A stretch of DNA of 64,000 bases from Pleurostoma richardsiae. Taxonomy: Eukaryota; Ascomycota; Sordariomycetes; Calosphaeriales; Pleurostomataceae. The notes beneath the pieces were generated by a model that was given only the letters and a program-made list of their open reading frames with translations, searched no databases and had not been told where the DNA came from. The DNA lies in NCBI GenBank assembly GCA_030052745.1, contig JANBVO010000002.1, positions 992,001 through 1,056,000 on the forward strand, written 5' to 3'. Shown piece after piece: positions 43,160 to 54,651 of the stretch. Each line of letters starts with the position of its first letter. Position 1 is the first letter of the stretch. Made by a program: the position numbers and the translations under genes.

Positions 43160-44909
43160 TCACACAGCGACCCCTCCTTCCTCATCATTCTTGTCGACAA
43201 GATCATCCTGCAACGAGCCCGATTCTTCATCGCCGTGCACAGACGGGGACGTAGCAGTTCCATCCACACTAAGGCTTGTATCTGAGAAATTCAATTCTGT
43301 ATCGCTTCCGTCTTCACAGTCGTCAGAGTCGGGTTGGAAATAGTCGTGGAGTCGAGAATGCGTGTTGGAGTCATGGTTCTTTCCATGAGGGATCTTTTCG
43401 TCGAGGGTCCTTTTGACATCTTCCTGCACTCTATCGATGATCTTCTCCAGTAATTCTTGTCGCTCCTGCTCCGCAATAGGACCCTGGTCTGCATACACGT
43501 CGGGGAGACGCCAGCTCGCATACAGATTCAAATGTGAGGAGCGCACCTGTACTCGGTCCTTGTGGTCCTGGAAGTAGTAGGAACAGAGTCGACAAGCCGG
43601 CTTACTACTGCCAATGTACTTCCACCCATTCCAATATTTCCTTGAGTGCTGAATGCCTCTTTCCATGAGGTAGGAATGAACGAGAATTTCAGCATGGACG
43701 TAGGGTCGCCACTTCTTGTTCTGAATCTTTTTTTTGATAAGGCCATCGAGGTTGAACTTCTGCAAGTCTTCCGCCTGAGCCAGGTAGAACGCAGAATCTT
43801 CATCTTCTGGAGTCATGGCCCGAATGATGGCAGCAGCTGTGCAATCCAGACCAAAACGTAGCGGACGAGCCATTGCAACACTCGAAGAGATTGTTGTTAT
43901 GGTAAAATCTTGAAAGAGGTCCGGCCAGCGTTCCGAAGCAGACAAAATGGTCTCAGCTGCCTGGCGGTATGACAACAACCGGCCGAGATAGTGTCGCAGC
44001 TCACACCATGGCTCCGAGCTCGCAAAATCTCCGTCCTTTGCTTTCTGAACGATTGTGGCTTCGACTTTGCTGCCTTTAATAACAACAATAGCCTTTATGA
44101 GCGACTCGCAGTCGCTCAAGACTGGTGCGCGTATGATTAGATCTCGGTGTCGATCAGGTACTCGAAAGGCCAACAACTTTACATTTATCCCGTGTCTGCT
44201 CGGACGTAACAATATCCCTTGAGAAGCTGGCCTTTGCCTTGATGTTATGCAGCTCAGTTTCGAGAATTTCTGCTAATTGATTGTTACTCAAAGTCAATGG
44301 AAAAGGTGATGCCGAAGGACTCACTGTCTTGCAGTCTCTGTCTTGCGCAATCCGCGATGCATTCGCCTAGATATCGTAATAGGTAATCAAGATAGGCCTC
44401 CACCCTAGGGATGTTGAACAACAATATGCTCCAGAGGACTCTCTTCAAAAGAGGCTTCCGTTTCAGCTGGAGTGGGTTCTTCGCAACCAACTCGAGAAGT
44501 CGTTGGACGAAATCCTGGGTATCGGCCAGGTCAAACTCTTCCCTCTGGTTTGACCCAATGATAAACTCGGGACCTCCGTGGCCTTGGAGCACAACAAGTG
44601 CCGTGACAGTAGAACCACCTTGTCTGTTGTCGCATACCTGAGCCAACTTGTTGACGAATGACCGGAACGCCTGTGCATTTGAGAGGAGTGTATCATTCTC
44701 CATTGGTGGTACGACATCGAAGCCGCCTCGACGCTCTCGGCACGCACTCACCAAGGCGGACTCAAGAGCGACGGCCTCATAAAAGAGTCTTTGACGATCA
44801 TGTTCAATCGGCACTGGGACCCGTGTTTCAGGAGTTTCTGCCACTGTAACCTTTGGTTAACGCTAGAACCTGCGGGAGAGAGCATTCTTGACAGGCTGTG
44901 AAACTCACT
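43160..44909 (-). CDS. OTT_1508-like deaminase family protein, start codon split by an intron
   Basis: Model: base 44909 (A of ATG), exons 44288-44843 and 43160-44231; introns 44844-44908 (65 nt) and 44232-44287 (56 nt); 1629 nt, 542 aa. The frame has no ATG of its own at the front: the acceptor TTACAG is followed by TGGCAGAAACT, and the only fitting donor, GTGAGT, is preceded by A, so splicing would create ATGGCAGAA. The catalytic block is HAEILVHSY (His-Ala-Glu, residues 365-367) with YIGSSKPACRLCSYYF (Cys399 and Cys402), the zinc pattern of the OTT_1508-like deaminase family found widely in fungi next to HET-type genes. The C-terminal tail is acidic. Deamination of a nucleic acid or nucleotide is expected from the family but the substrate is unknown. 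Intron 2 placement is by frame fit. Confidence 0.72.
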
Positions 44910-46353
44910 CGTTTTCTGAACTGCTTTCTGAGGTGAACGTTTGTAGTAGCAATCTCAAGTTTCTATATAAGTTTCCTCTGGAGGGAGATGGAGTAAAGGG
45001 CCATCAGCTGTCTTTTTATAGAGGATGCGACCATGCAAACAAACAGAGAAAAAGAACGCTGCAAGAAATGCAAGAACCAAATCAAGCTGCGATACTGTTA
45101 CCACTAGGAGGTTGGGAAGCCCACAACCCTCAGCCGTCGTGGCCCCGCAGCATACAACCACTCCCCGTTGCATGGAAGTAGGCGTCGTGGCGCCCCTGAG
45201 GGGCTCATATGCAAACTAGCGTGGGAGGTAACCAAATTTGGTTTTCCTTGCACCTGGTTGGTCGTTTACAAAGCAAGATGCGAGAAGTGCAGGACGAGGC
45301 GAGCAGGCAAATCAAGATGACGACGAGTCAAAGCATCAGAGTTCGAATGCGCCAGAACGCCCTTGGTGGCTATGTGAAGCCCATGAAGTCCATACCCAAT
45401 GATGGTACAACCTGAAGATATCAGGCTGCTGCGAGCCAACAAGACGTGACACACATGACGCAAGGACCAACAATGCCAGAAAGCCCAGCAGCACCCACCA
45501 GCAGAACAGATGGTTCCCTCCCGCATACAGTGGTCCGTTCGGGCTCATGGTAGCCATTCCGTGCATTTTATCAGGCAACTGCGAAAAACTCCTTTTCTTC
45601 GCGCTTGCCGTTCCAATATGTCGGCAGTGCACCACCTCAAAATGGACCTCGTAAGTTTCATCTCCGCTTGACTGATCAAGTGCGACTTTGGCTCATCTGG
45701 CCTTAAAGTCTCGGCGGAGAAATAGCTCTGCGTTTATCCGGTAGAATCTCGACTAGAAAGAGATTACTTCGCTGCTGTTGAGATCAAGAATAAAGGCTTG
45801 TAAGTGAGAGAAACTTGAGTACCCAGCCCTACTCTCATTGATATCCGATTTGCAAGAAACATCAAGATTTAAGCAAGGCTTGAGCAGCACGGAACGCTGA
45901 CATATGCTAGGCTAGAGGCTGGGTCTCGCGGCAGAATTGGGTCGCTCAGACATGTCGTGGGACCAGGCCTGGGCTTTCAGACCGGGTGCAGAGGACCCTC
46001 TACTGCACGCAGGTGAAGGGAGTGACATCGTCTGCGAAGATGATGACGGGTCGGAGGTGCTGAACGTGGAAAGTGGAACGAAGTGCTGGACATACGGCCC
46101 TGATCCTCTCGCCGAGGATACTATTGAGCCGTCCAGACTCCACCTCACGGGCCGTGAGGAGACGTAGGCTCCTTGCGGCCCACGCCATAATGCAAGAGAA
46201 ACCGACCCCCGGTCAACCCAGCAGGAAACGGCATATGTGGTTTCCGAACACCAGAGCATCAATGTATGTGCATTCCACTGAGTTCCCACCGTCACAAACT
46301 GACAGGTAGCTCCGTCGAAGCCGTCAAACCCCGTTCAAGGCAGAAACGGAAAG
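44910..46353. other. 1.4 kb intergenic region
   Basis: One possible small membrane protein (45336-45566, minus) is listed separately. The 45937-46167 plus-strand frame could be a 5' exon of the zinc finger gene but has no resemblance or clear splice link. Confidence 0.35.
45336..45566 (-). CDS. Possible small membrane protein
   Basis: A 76-codon frame from the ATG at 45566. MSPNGPLYAGGNHLF is followed by one strongly hydrophobic segment (WWVLLGFLALLVLASC) and a basic/polar tail, fitting a single-span membrane protein. A GT at the end of the hydrophobic part could also begin an intron. No homologue is recognised. Low confidence. Confidence 0.3.
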   Translation of the reverse strand: MHGMATMSPNGPLYAGGNHLFCWWVLLGFLALLVLASCVSRLVGSQQPDIFRLYHHWVWTSWASHSHQGRSGAFEL

Positions 46354-46833
46354 ATGCCGCCATCAAAGTCAAGACAGCAGGGGAGAAAGAAAGTCGTCCC
46401 AAAAATCATCAAGCCGCCAGTAATATGCTTGGTCTGCGGAGAGGCTTTCCCGAGAAAGACCGAGTTGAAGTAAAGCTCTTCATTTCCTTATCATTTCATA
46501 ATGGATTTGTTCTTCTTTGGAAGCATACTCATGAACACCTACAGTAAACATGTACGCCAGAAGCACGACCCGCAGATCCGCTGCCCTGCCGATCCGGTCG
46601 GATGCGCCTTGCAGCGCTTCCCGTACAATAATGACATGTATCGCCATGTTCGCACTAGCCACCCTGCATATGCAGCTGATCCAAACAACAACATCCCGAT
46701 CGACGGAGGAAGGTGTCCCTATCCCGGGTGTAAGAGGTCTTCATCCAAGGAGAAATTCACGAGGAAGGATAACATTCAACGCCACATACAGGAACAGCAT
46801 ACGAAGGAGAAGACTAGGGCCAGATACTCTTAG
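46354..46833 (+). CDS. Small C2H2 zinc finger protein
   Basis: Two exons (46354-46469, 46545-46833; 75-nt intron) give 134 aa. The join unites CLVCGEAFPRKTELN with KHVRQKH to make one C2H2 finger (C-X2-C-X12-H-X4-H), which neither frame shows alone. A second unit (CPADPVGCALQRFPYNNDMYRHVRTSH) and a third (CPYPGCKRSSSKEKFTRKDN then IQRHIQEQH) follow, so three fingers occupy almost the whole protein. The N-terminus is basic (PSKSRQQGRKK). Short fungal C2H2 proteins of this kind are probably DNA binding, but no activation region is visible. The true start could lie further upstream in an unrecognised exon. Intact as seen. Confidence 0.62.
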
Positions 46834-47182
46834 CTGCAGTAACCTTTCGTGTTTGTCGTTATCCTACGATATTCTGTCGCTGTGCTTGACATTTGCACGA
46901 TGGTTGCACTTTGCCATTTGGTGATTTGATTCATGATGCTGGTGAATATACCTGTGTGAACTGTATCCTGCTGTTCAACATGCACGACTTTTGCTACACA
47001 GACTCGGTCAGGTGGCAACTGTGTAAGGGAGCATCTAGCGTTCCACGTCTCCCCAGTGATAGCACTTTCAACCTGCGTACCTAACCTCGCAAGTATCTTG
47101 TATTATACACAGCGCCAAAGTAGTGTTGTATGCGATGCTTCCCATCCGGACCAGCTCTTCCATGCCAGCAACCATGCAAAAC
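46834..47182. other. Intergenic between convergent genes
   Basis: About 350 bases, no gene seen; expected to hold the 3' ends of the zinc finger gene and the DHA1 transporter. Confidence 0.4.
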
Positions 47183-48908
47183 TCAGGAATGAGAACGATT
47201 AAAGCGCTGATACCGCTCCTCCCGCCACTTCGGACCCCATTTCCGCACGATCCATATGGACGGGCTCGCCGCGGCACACAGCAGGCCCAGAAACATGTAC
47301 GTGTACCCGTAACCCCACGCGTCGATTATGTACTGGATCACCGCCGTCCCCACCGCACTCAGCGAGGCTCTGGTGAGGTTGAAGGTGGACGAGACCCGAC
47401 CGGGGTTCATGGGGTACAGGTCGACCATCAGCGTGGTGAGGATCGACACCGGCCCGCTCAGCCCGGCCCCGGAGAAGAAGAGGACCACCAGCGGCGCGGC
47501 GAGGCTCGTGCCGGAGGTGACGATCCAGCCCCAGGGGACCAGCACTCCGATGGCGAGCACCGTCCACGGCCACATGAGGTCCAGCCGCGCCCGCTCGATC
47601 GGGAAGCGCCGCAGGTCGTCGCCCCGCTTGCGGTCCGGCGACACGCCGATGCTGCGCGCGACGCGGGTGTAGTTCCAGTTGAGCAGGCGGCCCACCACCA
47701 CGGAGCCGAGCACGGAGCCGCAGGCGAAGGGGATGTAGCACAGGCCCACCTGCAGGTCGTTGAAGTTGTACTGCCGCCGGATGATGTCCTGGAGCGGCAC
47801 GAGCATGCAGTAGTTGGCCATGACGAAGAGACTCATGAAGAGCATCAGCGTGCCGACGTCTTTCTCGAACATGATGAGGAAGGCGGCCCAGAGGTTGGGC
47901 ACGGGGATCTTGAAGCGGGGTTTCTTCTCCTGGTGCTGCGCCGGCAGGGCTTCCCCTCGAGCCTCGAGGTCGCTGCGCACGCGGCGTTGCTCGCGAACGC
48001 TGAGAAGCGACTTGTGGAGGAGCGTCGGTGGAGGAATCGATCCGTTTCCGACAATCTTACGGGCGCTCTGTATGGTCCCAATGTCAGCCTGGGTTTCGTG
48101 TCGAGGTGTCTTCCCATTTCTAGCTTACCTCAGGTACAAAGGGTATATAAAGGAGCAAGAACACTCCCGCAGCAATGACAAGAAACCAGAAAGTCGACCG
48201 CCAGCCCAGGAACTGCGTCAGAATCCCACCAAGCACAGGCGCCAACGCCGGCGCGAACTGCACGCTCGCCTGCACGGCGGTGATGTACCCGCCGCGATCC
48301 GCCGCCGTGGTGACATCGGCCATGACAGCGCTTCCGATAGCGACCGTCGCGCTGCTTCCTGTGCTCTGCAGGGCTCTCAGCACCATAAGGGCCGCATAGT
48401 TGTTCTGCAGGGCGAGGCCGATGTTGGCGCCCAGGTACACAGCGAAGGTGATCATGTAGACGGGCCGCCGGCCGATCTTATCGCTGAGGTCGCCGAAGAA
48501 GAGCGGCGCGATGGCCTGCATGATCTGGTAGACGGTGACGGTGAAATTGAGATCGCTCAGGGAGCGGTGGTACGACTCAGCAATGGGGGTGATGGAGGGT
48601 AGGTAGATAAAGGAGGAGAATGGGGAGAACAGTGTCGCGAAGACGGTCATGAGTACCAGGAACATCTTGGTCTGTGAGGAGAAGACGGAGTGGACTGGTC
48701 GCTCCTCTGGCCGAGGCGGCTGGCTTTCCCCGTCTGCGAAAGCCTCGTTTGCGAGGGTCCTGTCACCATCATGGCTCACGCCGTCGTCGCCAGGCCGTTC
48801 CTCTTTCGCCACCGCGCTCGCGTTACCGGTTGGTGCGCCTTCGGGTTCTGCGGATGCATTGAGGGCATCTTGAGGGCCAACCGACTTCTCATCCTCTGTT
48901 GATGACAT
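47183..48908 (-). CDS. DHA1-family MFS multidrug transporter
   Basis: Two exons (48129-48908, 47183-48067; 61-nt intron) give 554 aa. After a polar cytosolic head (about 85 residues), the membrane part starts KMFLVLMTVFATLFSPF, SFIYLPSITPIAESY. Motif A is GDLSDKIGRRPVY between helices 2 and 3; VAIGSAVMADV, then GGYITAVQASVQFAPALAP, form helices 4-5 with a motif C-like stretch, and LGGILTQFLGWRSTFWFL follows. Exon 2 holds the second half after a charged central loop. This set fits DHA1 (12-helix) proton antiporters of the quinidine-resistance/Qdr type, which export drugs or polyamines. The second half is very GC-rich, which creates long open frames on the other strand. Substrate unknown. Confidence 0.9.
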
Positions 48909-49570
48909 CCTGAGTTGCTGCTTGATTGAAGACGCTACTGTGGTCCCTTCAAGCGCTGCGCTCCCATGAGGTGACGTATTCCGAGTCTCCAGATCACGCC
49001 GGGAGAGATACTACCGCACAGGTTCGCCATTGAAAGCGATCTCTACCTGTGCAGCAGAGTTTGCTCATTTAAATAGGTTCGACAGAAGTCAGTCATTGAT
49101 TTTCATCTGTTGTTGATGTTGGACATTGGCCGGAGTTTGTGGAGATTAGGATGCCAAGAAGATCCCCCTGGGATTTCGGCACCGAATCGGCAGCGGCTGG
49201 AAGGCGCACTGAATCGTGCAGGACACGCAGAAGCTCTTTGATGTCATTTTGCTCCCGACAACAACCAAGACAGTAAATGATCTCGTGACATGCCGGCCGC
49301 CAATTGTAACTTTGCTCTGAATGAAGTCCAGGCAGCCGCCGAATCGGCCTAGAAGTGCAGGGTAGAGAGGCAGGAGGATTCTTCTCAATCTTGCGATTGA
49401 CCAGTGATAATACGAATTTCCGTCTGCTGTTGCAGAATTCTTGATATCTGTGACGTTGCTGCCATTAGGGGCCCTCTCCGGCCTTCGATGACTGTCGAAC
49501 AGCCCGGAGATACAGTCTGATAAAGTCCCTGAAGCCGAAACCCATCCGTAGATACGCGTAGTCAAGTAGA
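48909..49570. other. Intergenic, no gene seen
   Basis: Promoter side of the transporter (TATA-like ATTTAAATAG near 49070) and 3' end of the F-box gene. Confidence 0.4.
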
Positions 49571-50704
49571 CTAGGAGGACGAGAGCACAGGCAGCTTCAA
49601 GTTCCACAGCTCGTCCGCGTCCTGCAGCTCGATACCCGGCTTCGGCGCCCAGACCACCTCCTCGAACTCCTCGCACCGGAACATCCACGCCGCGTTATGA
49701 CCGCTCCTCAACTTCGCCGGCAGCTTTGGGATGATCAGCGCCGGCGGCGGCGACCAGCCCGGCGGGCGCACGACCTCGACGAAGACGACGTCCACGGCGC
49801 CCACCCACGCCTTGGGGAAGCCGGACATCCACCAGCTGGGGAACCCGGGCGTCGTGCCCGTCCACTCCGGGCTCAGCCCCGCCGACTCGCGCTGCCCAAC
49901 CAGCGCCGGCTCCCAGCACACCGACACCTCATGGTGCCGGTGCTCGGTCCGCTCCGGCGGCGCCGTCGACCCGGCCGCAGCAGCACCCGCCACCGCCGTC
50001 GCCGCCGCGCCCCAGACCGCCGAGCAGACCATGTCGAAGAACAGGCCCATGCGCAGTCCGCCACCCTCCACGCCGTCGGCCACATCCACGAGCTGGCTGC
50101 TGAACCGGCCGTCCTGCACCCGCAGGTACCCGACCCGTCGGGGCGGCGGCTGCGCCACCAGCATGTCGCGCCAGCTCGCGCCCGCCCGGACGAACGCGCG
50201 GTGCCGGCGGCGGCCGTCGTGCATGTCCGCCACTGGCAGCTTCTTCTCCAGCATGGACTTGGCCGTCAGCCGGACGCCGCGGTTCGCCAGCGGCAGCTGC
50301 GACCCATCTGCGGTGAGAGGCGGGTGGAACAGCGGTGGGAACGCGGCGGTGAGCAGCGGATTGAGCCGCCTCGGCTCGACACGTGACAGCCGTGCTGATG
50401 ATGATGACGATGGTGATGAAGTTGCGGGCTGCTGCTGCCGCCGCCGCCGAGGCTGACGCTCGGCGCGGAAGAATAGCTGCTGCTGCAGGCGGGGGCAGGC
50501 CTCGACGACCGCGCGCCAGGCCCGGCAGACGCGCTGCGCGGAGGTCAGGAGCGTGCGCGCGTCGAGCTCGGCGAGAATGGCCTCCAGCAGCTCCGGCGTG
50601 GAGAGGACGCAGTCGCGCGCCGGCGTCGGCCCTTCCTCGGCGGGTGCCGGCACCGGGCCGTCTGTGTCACGGCGGCTTCGAGCCCGGCTTCTGCGTGCTT
50701 TCAT
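49571..50704 (-). CDS. F-box protein, GC-rich
   Basis: Uninterrupted frame from the ATG at 50704, 377 aa. A basic head (MKARRSRARSRRD) leads to the F-box: VLSTPELLEAILAELDAR then TLLTSAQRVCRAWRAVVE, followed by SPxLQQ-like PRLQQQLFF, the standard opening of a large fungal F-box family. Next are RLNPLLTAAFPPLFHP, then conserved-looking SWRDMLVAQPP and VGYLRV, further features of this family. Polar repeats (Gln/Arg/Ser runs around residues 85-115) insert between. Likely substrate adaptor in an SCF ubiquitin ligase; target unknown. The gene is unusually GC-rich. Confidence 0.82.
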   Translation of the reverse strand: MKARRSRARSRRDTDGPVPAPAEEGPTPARDCVLSTPELLEAILAELDARTLLTSAQRVCRAWRAVVEACPRLQQQLFFRAERQPRRRRQQQPATSSPSSSSSARLSRVEPRRLNPLLTAAFPPLFHPPLTADGSQLPLANRGVRLTAKSMLEKKLPVADMHDGRRRHRAFVRAGASWRDMLVAQPPPRRVGYLRVQDGRFSSQLVDVADGVEGGGLRMGLFFDMVCSAVWGAAATAVAGAAAAGSTAPPERTEHRHHEVSVCWEPALVGQRESAGLSPEWTGTTPGFPSWWMSGFPKAWVGAVDVVFVEVVRPPGWSPPPALIIPKLPAKLRSGHNAAWMFRCEEFEEVVWAPKPGIELQDADELWNLKLPVLSSS

Positions 50705-52551
50705 GATGCGCTTGAGTCGGTAGATGAGCTCCGTGTCTGTTTCTCTGTGCCGTGAGGGAATAATGGCCCGCCGTTTGCTGTACAGGCCCAATTGATTCCC
50801 AACGCAATGAGTGATTAAGGATGAAGGCAGGCAAAAAGACGAGTAGAATGTGATGACTGTCTAAGTCAAAAAATTATTCTGTCCGGCTCACCCGGGACTC
50901 GAGAGCCGGCCGAGAGGCTGGGATATATTACAGAGGATGCCATCCGTAGAGCCCTTGTGTTTGTCGGAGTTTCGAGATTGAGAGCAACCGTGAGCGCCTC
51001 AAGCAGGTGACCCCGCACAGCTCACGATTACGCGCTAAGCCGAGCAACAAAGCCACTTGGTCATGACGGTTGGTTTGGATTCCGCTGTCTCGAGTCGCTG
51101 TGCGCATCAAACAGGTGTCGAGTTGCCAAACAGTGAACTTGTCACGTTCCAAGACTCGAGAGTGCTGCTGCAAGCAACATTTGTTCTGTCACGAGCTTCA
51201 CCGGTTGTCCGAGCTCGCTTTTCGAGGCACGTTTTAGGGCATTCCGGGCGCAGCCGCAAACACGCCATCTCCCGCGGCCTTTGATGTCTTTCAAGGGCAC
51301 ACCACAGATCTCGGCAGATCTACCAATGATATGCACCGTGCCTGTAGCCTCGCTCTTCTTATACATGCGCATCGAACGTGTAGCCCGGCTCTGTATTCCG
51401 AACTAGCGGAGGAGCGGAGAAGTGGATCATGACGGCTCTAATGACACCTCGGGAAACGACCCACAGAAAACCCGATTGCACATCCGGGCCCGGGACTGTT
51501 CTATTTTGAAGGAACCAGGCAGGCCGACCAGCTCTCAGGACAGAGGCTGCCGCAGAGATAAGCCTTGGACGCACCAATAGCAAGCCTTGGAAAGCCCCGA
51601 ATGAGTCGTTGATACCGCAGTATGTATTCCCTTTTAATAATCGGCCGCCTCAAGCCATGAACCGCATCGCTGAAACGTAATGGATTTGGGTATGATAAGA
51701 TGCTGTAGCGATGGATGGAACTGCTTCTTCGTTCTTCTCCCACGTACATTCTTCCCATAAAGAGGTATATACTCTGTATCGCGGCACGAGAGGGAGGGTA
51801 TTGTCAATATCGACAGCACAAGGTTCACTCAATCATTGCAACGGAGAAACCGATCAATCCGCCTACTTAAGGAGGCCGTTAGGCTGACAGACTGTTGATT
51901 CGTTTTTCAAAGTCCAGTCTCTGGTGACAAGGCCGCTCGCTATTCAATACGCAGAAGCTTGCTAAGCCTCCATTGTCATGACTGAGACGAGTTCAGGAGG
52001 TTTCCGGCAGAGATATGCTTGGCATTGGTTGAGATACCTTCCGGTATTGAATCGCACAGTTCGCGTCGCTGTTACGGTGGCGTCCTTTGTGACCCTGGCG
52101 CTTGCCAGAATGCACTGGAAAAGGATGGGATTGAGGAAGTATCCTAAACGAGATATGTATGAACATGTAGAAGTGAGGAGACATTTGACCACGGCCCAGC
52201 AAGATTCCGCCCTGGCTTTGGAAACGCCATCTTCGCACCGGTTCAGATGGGCGAGGGTTTGAGGCACTGAGAGCGAATCAACTATCTAACTGCTCTGGGA
52301 CATATGCGTTTTTGGCAACTGCTATGTGCACAGAGTTCCTTGGATCGGCGGACCTGGAGTGGGTGAAGCAGCGATGCGTGCTGGGCCTTTCTCAGTCCGC
52401 CGCCCGTGAGGTCTTTTGCTGGCCAAGAGCAAGTCGAAGCCCCAAATGACTGTTGAAATGACTGCAAACTGATTGGTTCGGTGAGGATGCTTTGATAGGC
52501 TCTGGATCTTGTGCACGCCACTCTCTACAGCTGGGCAGATCTTGCTAGAGA
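50705..52551. other. 1.85 kb intergenic region
   Basis: Mostly without recognisable coding. One weak candidate (51978-52262) is listed separately. No repeats with defined ends were noticed. Confidence 0.35.
51978..52262 (+). CDS. Possible small protein with one membrane segment
   Basis: 94-codon frame starting with ATG. One hydrophobic stretch (VRVAVTVASFVTLALA) with basic residues on both sides, then a polar tail. No family resemblance and no intron support. Could be chance. Confidence 0.22.
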   Translation: MTETSSGGFRQRYAWHWLRYLPVLNRTVRVAVTVASFVTLALARMHWKRMGLRKYPKRDMYEHVEVRRHLTTAQQDSALALETPSSHRFRWARV

Positions 52552-53025
52552 TTAGGTAGCCTTTGCGGATGGAGGGACGCGGACGGCTACGAGCAAGACA
52601 GCCGAGTGGCCCGAGAAAGGGTATGCACCCGGGTGGGCATGGTGGACGGCTAGATTCCCGCCCGACGCGACGTCACCGGTACCTGAATGAGATGATGAAG
52701 CACCAGCGGCGTGGGCAAATGTGGGCGACGGGGTAGATTTCTTATCGTGACCATGAGATGGTGGTGTATGACGGTGAAACAGCCTGCGTTTGGGAGAGCT
52801 TCCCTGGCGGACGGAAGTGGAAGCATGCGGGAAGGCTGGGCTGCTCGAGCGGATTCGGATGATGCGAGAGGAGCGTGATATCACACGTTTGGCCAGGAGC
52901 TCCCCGCCGACAAGGTTAATGCTGAGAAGGCCGCCGCTGCCGGGTCTTCGAGGAGGTAAACTGTTGATGCGAATATGGAAGGGAGACATGAGGACGTGAA
53001 GGAGATGCGGTTGGATTCGAGACAT
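52552..53025 (-). CDS. Possible uncharacterised Ser/His/Arg-rich protein
   Basis: 157-codon frame from an ATG at 53025. Composition is biased (many Ser, Pro, His, Arg), for example RSSRIIRIRSSSPAF and SHGHDKKSTPSP. No domain recognised. The frame is open in a GC-rich stretch where shadows are common, so it may not be real. Confidence 0.28.
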   Translation of the reverse strand: MSRIQPHLLHVLMSPFHIRINSLPPRRPGSGGLLSINLVGGELLAKRVISRSSRIIRIRSSSPAFPHASTSVRQGSSPKRRLFHRHTPPSHGHDKKSTPSPTFAHAAGASSSHSGTGDVASGGNLAVHHAHPGAYPFSGHSAVLLVAVRVPPSAKAT

Positions 53026-54651
53026 CGGGGAGCGGAGAGATGGTCCAAGCTCCTGCGTAGGTGGACGTCAGCTCGCCCACCCGCCCGCCAAGCTCCTTTG
53101 CACTAGAAGCGGCTCGGGAGACGAGTGCGCCACGTGTTTGCTGTTGTGGGATGTACGGAGTACCTCTGGGGGTTATTAACTAGGTACCAGGTACCTTAGG
53201 AAGATAGGTAAGGTAAGGTACTTCGTATACTTCATACAGGCCAGAAATGCCGCTTCAAGCGACGACGAAGAGGTAAGAAGGCGTGGGGAACAACACCAGA
53301 AATGGCGGTCTGCCATCTGGCAGACTGATGCAAACTACAGCTTATGGGCTAAAAGAGTACAATATGCTGCCTGCAGCAGTAGAGCGGCGGAACCTCATGT
53401 ACTGACGTAACACAAATTCTGTTGGCAGACTGGCACACCACCAACGGGTTAAGGTAGGTACCCCGTAACGTACCTTACTTCCCTTGGCGAGCAGGCGAGG
53501 AAGGAACCCCTTGGGCGGGCGCGTCCCTGCAGCGGCGCTTGCCCGAATACCGAGTCTCGTTGGTGTGCCTTGCATTCGCTCTTTCCCGACGCGCCCGCAG
53601 TCCAGGACTGAGGAAGGATCACTGCAGATGTACCGAGTACCTTGCTCGAGCACCCGACGTACCGTACTGTCTGTACATCGAGACAGGTACAACCGCACAA
53701 GTCGACAGATAGAAAACCCGCGGACGTAGAATCCAGGCTCTCTGCCTGTAGATGCGCATTTCATTCATGCCATGACGTCGCCCGTCTGCCTCGACATGAA
53801 TGCAGCCGGAATCGCCAGCATTAGAAGCCTTTAGCCCGCCTCTCCTGACTAACGCCGGCTGCCGGCGCCCCGTCTTGACCTCGACCACGATTCTCTTGAA
53901 TTCTGACGCCACATCGTCCAACATGTGCAGTTAGTTAGACCTGCACGGAGACGCACTGGTTTGCCTTCAAGGGAGAAGAGGGGACGTCCATATCTCGGGC
54001 TTCTGCCCCTCGTCGCAAGAATGCGCAGTGCGATATCAGAAAAAAAAGTCGTTTCTTTTCTTCCCTTAACATTCACCCACCACCCCTATTCGGGTCCCAA
54101 AAAAGGGGGGAATCCGCACCAGCCCGGCACAGTCTACCTCAGCCGGCCACAGTAACGCCCGCTTCTCTGCCATCGCCGGCAAGGCTCAGCATTCAGCTTA
54201 GTGAGAGAACATCGCCTCTCCGGGAGCAAATCACGAGTAGAGGTTCCAAGAGGTTGGCAGCCGGCCATTGGCGCTGCGAGAGCCAACCTAATAGACACCA
54301 AAGCTGCTCGCCAACGTCTCACAGCAGGCGGGAACTGACCCCAATTGTCTGCCACCTTAGCCTGCGGCGCTCCACAATTGCAGGCCCAGCCATCCACAGC
54401 ACAGATTACGGTCCAGTCCAGGCAGGGCATTGATTGACATTGACCAGTCAGATTCTGTCCAAGCACGCAGCGCCGGCCGTTGTTCCCGTCCCCTTTTCGG
54501 CCTGCGCTCCTGGTTAGAAGCACAGAACAGCGACCAGATCCCGCCATCCTCAACCGAGGAGGTATCGTACGCCTCCCTTCGCTATAGCAGGACCCCGACT
54601 AAGGTGTCATATGGGAGGAGGAGCCACGACAGGCGCAGGCGCAAGGCAAAG
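53026..54651. other. 1.6 kb upstream region of MIT-domain gene, GTAC-rich
   Basis: No gene recognised. Two places carry GTAC/AAGG repeats: GGTACCAGGTACC (53183-53195) with AGGTAAGGTAAGGTAC just after (53208 on), and GTAGGTACCCCGTAACGTACC near 53455. A frame opening with TTG at 54430 runs into the MIT gene but has no ATG until 54652. Confidence 0.45.

Noticed and set aside
47123-48178. 351-codon plus-strand frame opposite the DHA1 transporter
   Set aside because: Arg/His/Gly-rich shadow of a very GC-rich gene; the minus strand has clear MFS motifs.
49697-50456. Two long plus-strand frames opposite the F-box gene
   Set aside because: Arginine-rich shadows caused by high GC; no ATG context or family match.
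54430-54651. N-terminal extension of the MIT protein
   Set aside because: It begins with TTG, not ATG; the first ATG is at 54652.
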